A program made the translations under genes and the position numbers. DNA of 64,000 bases from Thiomicrospira sp. ALE5 (lineage in GTDB: Bacteria; Pseudomonadota; Gammaproteobacteria; Thiomicrospirales; Thiomicrospiraceae). Positions 46,620 to 54,746 of this stretch are shown here, one piece after another; position 1 is the stretch's first letter; each line of letters starts with the position of its first letter. The stretch lies in assembly GCF_900112445.1 (NCBI RefSeq), contig NZ_FOYY01000003.1, positions 507,960 to 571,959 of the forward strand, written 5' to 3'. Below the pieces are notes generated by a model. It was not told the origin of the DNA, made no database searches, and saw only the letters and a program-made list of their open reading frames with translations.

Positions 46620-47027
46620 CTAGGCTTCTTCGACCATCGCTAACAAATAGTCACTTAAATCGGTGACACTCAACACTCCTTTTAACTCATTATTGTCACT
46701 GACAATGACGCGCTTGATATTGAGTTCAAGCATCATTTTGGCGGCATACTTCACATCAATTTCAGCTGATACCGAAAAAGCCGGCTTGTTATAAACATCA
46801 AATACATTCAATAGCTCAATATCGCCTTCTTCCACCAAAATAGCTTTCAGCACTTGTGAATTAGTGACAATGCCATAGGCATCACTCGCTGAACACTTCT
46901 CAACCACTAATGACTTTAAACCGTGTCGCTTCATCAACTGCATCGCCTCTTTTAGACTAGCATGAGGTTTAATAGTGATAACGTTGGTTTTCATCACGTC
47001 TTTGACGAGTACTTTAGGCATGCTCAT
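46620..47027 (-). CDS. Two-CBS-domain regulatory protein
   Basis: A 135-residue protein made of a CBS pair: VKDVMKTNVITIKPHASLKEAM begins the first, and VFDVYNKPAFSVSAEIDVKYAA the second, with IVTNSQVLKAI and GVLSVTDLSDYLL closing them. CBS pairs usually bind adenine nucleotides. Its start overlaps the PII-like stop codon as TAATG, and it ends 7 bases before DUF1538, so it probably gates that transporter in trans. Confidence 0.9.
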   Translation of the reverse strand: MSMPKVLVKDVMKTNVITIKPHASLKEAMQLMKRHGLKSLVVEKCSASDAYGIVTNSQVLKAILVEEGDIELLNVFDVYNKPAFSVSAEIDVKYAAKMMLELNIKRVIVSDNNELKGVLSVTDLSDYLLAMVEEA

Positions 47028-47377
47028 TACAAACGTTCCTCTTGTTCAATATTGATTTCAAATTTACTTAATAATGCCTTATCAAGACCAACGATATGGT
47101 CAATTGGTGCTGTGAAAGCTAAGCCATCGTTATCCGGGCTTTCAAAATATTGCTTTAAGGCACGTAACACCTTTCTTGATAAGCCGTTTTCCAGCACAAA
47201 CAATAAAATGGAACGGTTACCCTCAAAGGTTAACGAAAAAAAAGATTTATTTTCTTCAACGCCACTTCCTTTAGCTTCGATAATGGTTGCACCTGCTGCA
47301 CCTGCCTCTTTTGCAAGCGCTTTAACTTCTGACTCACACTCAGCTGAGGTAATCACTACCAACGCCACAAATTTCAT
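47027..47377 (-). CDS. PII-like signalling protein
   Basis: A 116-residue protein with the beta-alpha-beta PII fold: a first strand FVALVVITSAECESEVKALA, an AKGSGVEENKSFFSLTFEG segment in place of the usual T-loop, and ENGLSRKVLRALKQYF followed by GLAFTAPIDHIVGL as the second repeat. The uridylylation tyrosine region of GlnB is absent, so it is a PII-like rather than a classical nitrogen regulator. A good GAGGTGA precedes the ATG. It is the first gene of the cation-transport operon. Confidence 0.82.
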   Translation of the reverse strand: MKFVALVVITSAECESEVKALAKEAGAAGATIIEAKGSGVEENKSFFSLTFEGNRSILLFVLENGLSRKVLRALKQYFESPDNDGLAFTAPIDHIVGLDKALLSKFEINIEQEERL

Positions 47378-47476
47378 GCTTCACCTCTTAATGGGATTTT
47401 GATGTAAGGTTATTAACTTGACCTATTGAATTTTATAGCTTTTAACTAAAATTAATAGGCTAAAATAGAATTTTTA

Positions 47477-49939
47477 TCATGGATCACAGGGCGCATGATA
47501 CCAACGTTTGGCCCGTTCACGCCACAACTGCGGTACCAGGCACGCTTGGTTTAGGGTAAATTCTATCGCACCACTGCAAGTCGTATTCAGAGGCTTAGCT
47601 TGGGTATAACGCTCGGTTCGCGCTAGCACATCCGGGTGCGGCATTCCAAAGCGATTTCGAAAACCGGCACTAAAAATAATCCATTCAGGTGCGACGGCTG
47701 CTAAAAACTGCGGATCAGATGAATGACGTGAACCATGATGCCCAGCCACCAGAATATCCGCTTTGACCTCCTCTTCACCATAATAACGGACTAAGGCACG
47801 TTCATGTGCTCGCCCTAAATCACCGGTAATCAACACTACCTGAGCACCGCCCTGAACACGTAACACACAAGAGGCATCGTTATGATCCAACACCGGAAAA
47901 TATCCAGGTGCGAGAATCCTAAACTGCACCTCATCCCAAATCCACTGCTGTCCAACTTGGCATAACGCAAAGTCATCCTGTTGATATTGCTCAGCCAAGC
48001 GCGCTGGTTCACCGGTTAAACGCAAAGCGAATGTTTGCTCACGACGCAAAGAGGCCACCCCACCGGCATGATCCAAATCCGCATGGCTTATAATTAAACC
48101 CTGACTATCTTTAACAGGTCGTTGTTTTAAAAAAGGCACAATCACTCTTTCGCCGGCATCACTATGGAGCCCAAAACGCGGGCCAGCATCATAAATAAGC
48201 CGATGGTTGCGAGTATCGATTACAACCGCTTGACCTTGCCCGACATCTAAAATGGTTACCCGTGCCTCACCCAGCCGAAGGGTCTCTTGTTTGATAAGGC
48301 CATTTTTATAATTAAACCCACTCACTAAGGCTACCAAAACAAGCACTAGGCCGGTTAGTATCCAGCGTGCTCGCCACCACCAGGCCTGCTGCTGACCGGC
48401 GACCCACAAAAACATCACGCTATAGAGCGCCACCACCTGCCACAAACTTGGCGGTGGCAGCCAGACTTCGCTATGCGGCCAGGCCGCCACTGTTTCCAAA
48501 CCCCACCATAGTAGCCACCACAGGCTATCAGCCAGTCGGATTAATAGCCTTAACAGCCACTCTAAACCCGCATTACAGCAACTCAATAACTCTCCGAGTT
48601 CTGCCAAGGTCGCGGTCAGCAACACCAAGGGCAAACCAATAAAACTGACAAACGGCACCGCAACCAAATTAGCCAGCACACTGTAGGTAGGAAAGGCCTG
48701 ATAAAACCACCACAAACCCGGGATTAGACCCAATGAAATAAGCCATTGTATTGACCAGGCCTGGTGAAGACTATGCGCAATAGGATGATGAGCAGCGGCT
48801 TGACGCGGTTTTCGAGGTAAGCCTAGCCATAAAAAAATAATCGCCACCGCTAAAAATGACAACCAAAACCCAGGTGCTAATACACTCGCCGGTTGCCAGA
48901 GCACAATAAGCCAGGCTGCTAATAACAATAATGGCCAGGGTTGACGTTTACGCCGCAATAACAAAAACACCAACACCACTAACACCATTAACCAAGCACG
49001 TTGCGTTGGTAGGGTAAAACCCGCTAAAACAGCATAGACGGTTGCGAACACCAAACCTACCGGCACCGCTATCCAGACCCGTGGCCAGCTATGCCACCAA
49101 CCTAGCAGTCTCACACCGAACCACCAGATAATTGCCCCCAGTGCATAGCCCATGCCAGCCACCAGTGCCAGATGCAAACCGGATATCGCCATCAAATGAA
49201 TCGTTCCGGTTGCGCGCATCACCTGCCACTGCGCTTCACTAATCGCACCACGATCCGCTAACAGCAACCCAGAATAAATCCCGGCAAACTCGGACTCTCC
49301 CCAGTGCTTGCGCATCCGCTGGGCTAACTCATCACGGTAGCGATGCCAACCCCAGGTTGCACCAAGATCCCACTGGCCGTCCTGCCAGGCTGCTGCATCC
49401 ATGCGCACCCTAGCACGAGCCGCTAGATTTTGCTGTTTAACCCAAGTTTCATAGTCAAACCCACCCGGGTTACTTAAACCCCGCATTGGCTGCAATTGCA
49501 CCTGCAAACGATAAATATGATCTGGCCGTAAATTGGGACAATCCCAACAACTTAATTGGACATAGCGTGGCCGTAGTCTATAGCGCACTTGCATTGCGCC
49601 ATTTATCTCTTCAATCTGACGCACCGCAAACACCGCTTGCTGCTGGCTACGCCCAAAACGCGATTGCTCGGTGACTAGACTGACCAGCTGTCCCGTAATC
49701 ATCGCTTGATCAGACACCGCTGTTAAGGGCAAAGGCGCTGTCCAACGCTCCACCAACACCAATGCCAGCCCTCCTAAAGCCAGCCCAATTAACCCTTGGC
49801 CTAGGCGTTGCCAATTAAAACTCTGTGCTAAAATACCCCACACTAAAAAAACCACAAAAATGACCGGTGATGGCAAGTGTGGCAGTTGAAATAACCATAG
49901 GGTGACGGCGATCCAGCCGAGGGCAAACCAAACAAACAT
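47477..49939 (-). CDS. comEC: Competence DNA channel protein ComEC/Rec2
   Basis: An 820-residue protein with about 10-12 membrane helices. It has an amino-terminal OB-like exposed domain (DUF4131, about 60-195), the Competence domain with TGTIHLMAISGLHLALVAGMG (about 240-260), and a carboxyl metallo-beta-lactamase domain with ISHADLDHAGG, ITGDLGRAHE and VAGHHGSRHSSDPQFL. It carries single-stranded DNA into the cytoplasm in natural transformation. Its ATG shares a CATG with the divergent DUF2062 start. It carries two CAGGCCTG copies. Confidence 0.95.
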   Translation of the reverse strand: MFVWFALGWIAVTLWLFQLPHLPSPVIFVVFLVWGILAQSFNWQRLGQGLIGLALGGLALVLVERWTAPLPLTAVSDQAMITGQLVSLVTEQSRFGRSQQQAVFAVRQIEEINGAMQVRYRLRPRYVQLSCWDCPNLRPDHIYRLQVQLQPMRGLSNPGGFDYETWVKQQNLAARARVRMDAAAWQDGQWDLGATWGWHRYRDELAQRMRKHWGESEFAGIYSGLLLADRGAISEAQWQVMRATGTIHLMAISGLHLALVAGMGYALGAIIWWFGVRLLGWWHSWPRVWIAVPVGLVFATVYAVLAGFTLPTQRAWLMVLVVLVFLLLRRKRQPWPLLLLAAWLIVLWQPASVLAPGFWLSFLAVAIIFLWLGLPRKPRQAAAHHPIAHSLHQAWSIQWLISLGLIPGLWWFYQAFPTYSVLANLVAVPFVSFIGLPLVLLTATLAELGELLSCCNAGLEWLLRLLIRLADSLWWLLWWGLETVAAWPHSEVWLPPPSLWQVVALYSVMFLWVAGQQQAWWWRARWILTGLVLVLVALVSGFNYKNGLIKQETLRLGEARVTILDVGQGQAVVIDTRNHRLIYDAGPRFGLHSDAGERVIVPFLKQRPVKDSQGLIISHADLDHAGGVASLRREQTFALRLTGEPARLAEQYQQDDFALCQVGQQWIWDEVQFRILAPGYFPVLDHNDASCVLRVQGGAQVVLITGDLGRAHERALVRYYGEEEVKADILVAGHHGSRHSSDPQFLAAVAPEWIIFSAGFRNRFGMPHPDVLARTERYTQAKPLNTTCSGAIEFTLNQACLVPQLWRERAKRWYHAPCDP

Positions 49940-50486
49940 GGCAAAAAAACTCTTTAAAAAATGGACACCTCATCCAGGTAAACTACTTGAGAAGCCAGGC
50001 TTGGCACGGATTGCGCATTGGTTACAAGAGCCCAATCTTTGGCACCTAAACCGCAGCTCTGTCGCCAAGGCTTTTTTTATTGGGCCTTTCTGGGCTGCCA
50101 TGCCCATGCCTTGGCAAATGCTGGTCGCCGCCATCAGCGCCATTGGCCTTAAAGCCAACTTAACACTAAGTGTTTTACTGGTATGGATAAGTAATCCTAT
50201 CACGATGGGACTCATTTGGTATTTTAATTATTGGTTAGGGTCGGTGCTTTTGGGCGAAGCGGCCAAGGAAAACTTAGCCTTTGAAATGAGTTGGGCCTGG
50301 ATAGGCCACACCTTTGTCGCGATCTGGCAACCCTTAATGCTGGGTAGCTTGGTGGTTGGTATCAGTGCCGGAACATTGGGTTACTTACTGGTGCAACTGG
50401 TTTGGCAATTACAAGTGCGATTAAGTTGGCGCTCAAGACAGCGCCAACGGGAAGAACAAACCGATTATAAAAAGCCACGCGGTTAA
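49938..50486 (+). CDS. DUF2062 membrane protein
   Basis: A 182-residue protein of the DUF2062 family: amphipathic start KKWTPHPGKLLEKPGL, then FFIGPFWAAMPMPWQMLVA and ISNPITMGLIWYFNYWLG, and a late membrane pair before a basic tail. The function is unknown. I choose the ATG at 49938 (MAKKLFKK); a GTG at 49902 in frame lies inside comEC. It ends 30 bases from the convergent Lon-family gene. Confidence 0.82.
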   Translation: MAKKLFKKWTPHPGKLLEKPGLARIAHWLQEPNLWHLNRSSVAKAFFIGPFWAAMPMPWQMLVAAISAIGLKANLTLSVLLVWISNPITMGLIWYFNYWLGSVLLGEAAKENLAFEMSWAWIGHTFVAIWQPLMLGSLVVGISAGTLGYLLVQLVWQLQVRLSWRSRQRQREEQTDYKKPRG

Positions 50487-50516
50487 GTCTAAAATTCACC
50501 CTTAACTGCGATTGCG

Positions 50517-52934
50517 TTAATCACTGTCGCTTGGCTTTTCATTCATCCGTTCTAATGCTTGCAGCAACTGACCGTTAAAGCTATGGCTAGGATAGTGACC
50601 TTCTTCGTTTAGCTCCCCGACTTCAAGATTGCTTAGTAAAGCCAGCCCTTCATCAACATGTTCAATGGCGTAAATATGAAACACGCCCTGATCAACCGCA
50701 TCACGCACCTCAGCATTCAGCATTAAATGACGTAGGTTAGCCTGAGGAATGACCACACCCTGTCGTCCCGTCAATCCACGTGCTTTACAGACTTTAAAAA
50801 ACCCTTCAATTTTTTCATTAATACCCCCAACAGGCTGAATCTCACCAAACTGATTCACCGAACCCGTCACGGCTAGATCTTGTCTCATAGGCACCTGAGC
50901 AATGGCCGACAGCAGCGCGTAAAGCTCTGGGGAAGAGGCACTGTCACCCTCAATACCATCATAGGTTTGTTCGATAACAATTGATGCACTAAAGCCAAGC
51001 GATCGATAACGCATATAACGACCACGAAGGTAACCAGACAAAATTAACATGCCTTTGGAGTGAATCGGGCCTGCCATTTCAATTTCGCGCTCTATATCGA
51101 CAATACCATCATCGCCTGCTGAAGCTTGTGCAGTAATTCGCACCGGCTGACCAAAAGATTGGCGTCCTACAGTCATAACCGTCAAACCATTGACCTGGCC
51201 GACATGCTCTTCGGTTAAGGATATTAATACCTGTTGTTCGATGATAGCGCGATGGTAGTAGTCTTCCATTAACCCGGTATGAAAGTCACGCTGAGCAATA
51301 GTGGCTTCAATCGTATCTCGTGTGACTTGAAACTCACCCTTTGCGCGCGCAAATGCATTGGCTTCAGCTAACACATCACGCAAAATGGCTTTATTTGTGT
51401 ATAGGCGGTTTTTGTCCTCAGCAAGACGAGAGGCATATTCTGTCAGGCGCTCATACGCCGACAGCTCGACAGGCAAGTCATCCCAATCGGCTACTTCACT
51501 CGCCAGCTGTTGCACAAGTGCCAACTCATGTTCAGGCGTTCGATCTAACTCCACCTCAAACTCCACCTGCACTTTAAATAAACGGCTAAACTGCGCATCA
51601 ATTTCTTGTAAAGCGTAAAAATGCGCGGCCTGCCCGAAAAGTACGAGCGTAAGATTTAATGGGAAATCGGCTAAATGATAAGGCACCACGCTATTACTAG
51701 AGGGGACATCAAAACTCAACTGACGCGACATCAGCGCCGCTTTAAGGCTTGACCAAATTTCAGGATCTTTTAGTATCGATTCCATGCTAAGCATTAAAAA
51801 ACCGCCATTCGCTTTTTGCAGCAGGCCTGCCTGGTGATTCATAGCCAAACCAAGGGTGTCGCCACCCAGACCTTGATGCCCAGATTGAATTGCATAACCG
51901 AACAGTTTTGGCAGGCTAGCATTCTGCTCATAAATAACTGGCGCATGTGCCAAGCCACGATGATCAACTAGCAAGTTGACATTAAACTGACTTAAATTTT
52001 GTTGCTGATCTGCAATCAGTTCTTCTAGCGAGGAAACAGAGCTAGCGCTGCCTGTATTGGATGTTGTGACCTGGTCTGCACTTTGATCCCAAAACAAATG
52101 CAGCTTTGCCAATACCGCTTGAGCTAAATCGTCTAGATAAGCCTGAACATTTTTACAGTCATAACGCGCTTTCAACTCCTTAACCAGCGGCATGACCTGC
52201 TCTTTAGCGACCTGCGTATTTAGCTCTTTTCCTTCCTCCATAAACTCATGCTGAATGGTTGGAAAACGGGTTAAACCTTCATTGAGTTTCGCTTCAACTA
52301 AATCAAGTGCTTCGGTATAACGAACTTGGTCATCAGCCGGCAAAGATTTAAGTTCTGCCAAACGCATCTTTTTGCCATCGACCACTGCATGTAACACAAA
52401 ATTATTTTCTGTCTGCAAGATATCGATACTGAGTTGTTCAGCCAATTCGAAAGCCGGACGCAGCACCTCTTCTTGCTGGGCGGCCATTTTGCGCTCAAGC
52501 TGTTGCGAACGTAATTGATACCCATGTCCATCAAAGACTAACGGCAGTTGATGTTTAATCTGGGCAATAAACTGCTCTATAGCCACTTTAAACTCATGAC
52601 CTTGACCGGCCGGAAAGTAAAGATAACGCGTTTTGGGCGACTCCTTTAAATCAGCCACCAAAACAACATCATCGGGCATGGGCTTTGCCGCTGCCGCTTT
52701 ATTGAGCAAGGCTTTGGTCATACCAATACGACCCACACCGGGTTCACCCATAATAAAAATATGATTATGGTTACGTTTTAGGTGCAGACCAAAATTTAAT
52801 GACTGATAAGCACGCGGGTGGAAGCGTTGCATAAAAGCTTCGGTGCTAATTTCATTTTGTTCAAATGCTTGTGCATCAATCTGGGTTTGACGATATAGTT
52901 GGTCTACACAAAGTTTTTGCATGCGAATGTCCAC
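50517..52934 (-). CDS. Lon-family ATP-dependent protease (YcbZ/LonB-like)
   Basis: An 805-residue protein with an AAA+ region and a carboxyl Lon protease domain. The nucleotide site reads GEPGVGRIGMTKALL, with Arg in the usual Lys position, as is common in this family. The catalytic serine is in GIEGDSASSPELYALLSA and the lysine in GGINEKIEGFF. There is no Lon substrate-binding amino domain. It presumably acts in protein quality control. Starts at 52934 or 52922 are both possible; neither has a strong ribosome site. Confidence 0.9.
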   Translation of the reverse strand: MDIRMQKLCVDQLYRQTQIDAQAFEQNEISTEAFMQRFHPRAYQSLNFGLHLKRNHNHIFIMGEPGVGRIGMTKALLNKAAAAKPMPDDVVLVADLKESPKTRYLYFPAGQGHEFKVAIEQFIAQIKHQLPLVFDGHGYQLRSQQLERKMAAQQEEVLRPAFELAEQLSIDILQTENNFVLHAVVDGKKMRLAELKSLPADDQVRYTEALDLVEAKLNEGLTRFPTIQHEFMEEGKELNTQVAKEQVMPLVKELKARYDCKNVQAYLDDLAQAVLAKLHLFWDQSADQVTTSNTGSASSVSSLEELIADQQQNLSQFNVNLLVDHRGLAHAPVIYEQNASLPKLFGYAIQSGHQGLGGDTLGLAMNHQAGLLQKANGGFLMLSMESILKDPEIWSSLKAALMSRQLSFDVPSSNSVVPYHLADFPLNLTLVLFGQAAHFYALQEIDAQFSRLFKVQVEFEVELDRTPEHELALVQQLASEVADWDDLPVELSAYERLTEYASRLAEDKNRLYTNKAILRDVLAEANAFARAKGEFQVTRDTIEATIAQRDFHTGLMEDYYHRAIIEQQVLISLTEEHVGQVNGLTVMTVGRQSFGQPVRITAQASAGDDGIVDIEREIEMAGPIHSKGMLILSGYLRGRYMRYRSLGFSASIVIEQTYDGIEGDSASSPELYALLSAIAQVPMRQDLAVTGSVNQFGEIQPVGGINEKIEGFFKVCKARGLTGRQGVVIPQANLRHLMLNAEVRDAVDQGVFHIYAIEHVDEGLALLSNLEVGELNEEGHYPSHSFNGQLLQALERMNEKPSDSD

Positions 52935-52985
52935 TCAATAAATAGGTGCGTATTGTATCAAACCCCCTTAGAGACGAATAAAGTT

Positions 52986-53897
52986 TTGACTAAACCCCCT
53001 TTAACACCGCTGCAACCGGTATATTGGGCCGGTTTAGGCACTTACCAGCAGGCCTGGATTAAGCGAGATGATCTTAATCACCCGGTTATACAAGGTAATA
53101 AGTGGCATAAGTTACGCTTCAATATTGTTGCAGCACAACAAGCCGGCTGTGCCGGCCTACTGACCTTTGGAGGCGCCTACTCTAACCATATTGCCGCGAC
53201 AGCCACTGCCGCCTTGGCATTCAACTTGAAATCAATTGGCATTATTCGTGGTGATGAGCTAGCTAATCAGCAGCAGGCCTGGTCACCCACACTTAACCAA
53301 GCTGAGCTACAAGGCATGGCGTTGCACTTTGTTAGCCGCCAACAGTACCGATACCGTCACGATCCTGAGTGGTTGGCGCAGCTGCACAGTCAATACCCTG
53401 ATTATTATTTCATTCCTGAGGGCGGCAGTAATGATTTAGCCGTTAGCGCGATGAGCGATGTGGTTCAACAAATTAATCAGCAATGCCCCGATTGGACCCA
53501 TCTAGTCTGCGCAGTAGGCACCGGTGCGACCCTAGCAGGCCTGGCTAAAGCGGCACCGGACAAGCAGATATGGGGAATTGCTAGCTTAAAACAAGCCGAA
53601 TATTTAATACCCCAAATTAAAGCTTGGATTGGCCAGCACCAGACTAATTGGCGGCTATTAAGTCAGGCTGGCAAGGTTGCGTTTCATGGTGGCGGTTATG
53701 GCAAAACCACGCTTGAGATTATGGCCACCCAACAGTCTTTTGAACAAACACATAAGTTACAACTCGAACCAATTTATACCGCAAAACTCATTTATGCCTT
53801 TGATACTCTGCTACAACAAGCCTGTTTTCCCGAACAGAGCAGAATCATTCTCTACCATAGTGGTGGGTTACAAGGTAGAACATCTGGATCGAACTAG
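52986..53897 (+). CDS. ACC deaminase/D-cysteine desulfhydrase family PLP enzyme
   Basis: A 303-residue fold-type II PLP enzyme. It has IKRDDLNHPVIQGNKWHKLRFN, where the lysine in NKWHK is the cofactor lysine, then LLTFGGAYSNHIAA and AVGTGATLAGLAKA for the phosphate cup. Possible reactions are D-cysteine desulfhydration or ACC deamination; I cannot distinguish them. The start is taken as TTG at 52986 because the family begins a few residues before PLQP; the ATG at 52899 would lie inside the Lon gene. Three CAGGCCTG copies occur within 500 bases. Confidence 0.85.
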   Translation: MTKPPLTPLQPVYWAGLGTYQQAWIKRDDLNHPVIQGNKWHKLRFNIVAAQQAGCAGLLTFGGAYSNHIAATATAALAFNLKSIGIIRGDELANQQQAWSPTLNQAELQGMALHFVSRQQYRYRHDPEWLAQLHSQYPDYYFIPEGGSNDLAVSAMSDVVQQINQQCPDWTHLVCAVGTGATLAGLAKAAPDKQIWGIASLKQAEYLIPQIKAWIGQHQTNWRLLSQAGKVAFHGGGYGKTTLEIMATQQSFEQTHKLQLEPIYTAKLIYAFDTLLQQACFPEQSRIILYHSGGLQGRTSGSN

Positions 53898-54030
53898 CGA
53901 TTAGGATCCAGGCGACAAAACCCTTGACTCAATATAAGCAAATGCTTATACTTTCATGCAATATAAAAAAACATCGCAAGCACTTGTTTTTTAATTACTT
54001 TTAATCGTTTTACCTATAAGGATTCGCACA

Positions 54031-54666
54031 ATGAAACTTAAAAACGCCTTAGCAGGCCTGCTATTATCAGCCGGTATGATCACATCCGCCAACCTAATGG
54101 CTAATGCGCTGCCTAACTCGCCGTCGCCTGCGCCAGAACGTGAAGCACACCAAATCCCACAGGGTTTATATATCACACCTGAACAAGCTTATGAAATGGT
54201 TAAAGCGGATGAAAATGCCTTTCTAGTAGACGTTCGTACTCCGGAAGAATGGATGTTTGTTGGCTATTCACCCCTTGCCCAAATTATGCTGCCATCGGTG
54301 ATGTTTGATTACTCACAAATGGACACCGTGCAAAATATGCCACGTTATATGCCAGCGCCGCATCCAAACTGGATTGGTGAGTTTGAAGAGCGCTTAATGG
54401 ACTTAAATGCTGATCAAGATAGCAAATTTATTATTATGTGCCGCTCCGCGTCTGAGCGCGCGGCGCCGATGGCACGGATTTTAGATCAATACGGTTATAA
54501 AAATGTGTACCTACTGCTAGGTGGTTTTGAAGGCAGCGTGGTTCGCGAAGGCGACAAAAAAGGCTTCCGCTTAGTGAATGGTTGGAAAAACTCTGGCATG
54601 CCTTGGACTTATGACATTGATCCAGATATCGTCTATTTTAAAAAATACGGTGTAACTTACGAATAA
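54031..54666 (+). CDS. Periplasmic rhodanese-like protein
   Basis: A 211-residue exported protein (signal peptide cut near LMA-NA) with one rhodanese domain: FLVDVRTPEEWMFVGYSPLA and the active-site loop MCRSASERAAP (Cys near residue 137). PQGLYITPEQAYEM begins the domain. Single-domain periplasmic rhodaneses are common in sulfur oxidisers and may carry sulfane sulfur; the role here is not proven. CAGGCCTG (54053) encodes part of the signal peptide, read as AGLL. A terminator follows. Confidence 0.88.
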   Translation: MKLKNALAGLLLSAGMITSANLMANALPNSPSPAPEREAHQIPQGLYITPEQAYEMVKADENAFLVDVRTPEEWMFVGYSPLAQIMLPSVMFDYSQMDTVQNMPRYMPAPHPNWIGEFEERLMDLNADQDSKFIIMCRSASERAAPMARILDQYGYKNVYLLLGGFEGSVVREGDKKGFRLVNGWKNSGMPWTYDIDPDIVYFKKYGVTYE

Positions 54667-54700
54667 ACCCTAGCTTCGTTTAGCCCGTTTAAGCCAATAA

Positions 54701-54722
54701 AAACCCAGCCGTTGCTGGGTTT
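54701..54722. terminator. Bidirectional terminator
   Basis: AAACCCAGC (54701-54709) and GCTGGGTTT (54714-54722) form a 9-base stem with a CGTT loop, with A and T tracts on the two sides, between the rhodanese gene (+) and clpA (-). Confidence 0.85.
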
Positions 54723-54746
54723 CTTGTTTATTACTTCAAGCAAGGA

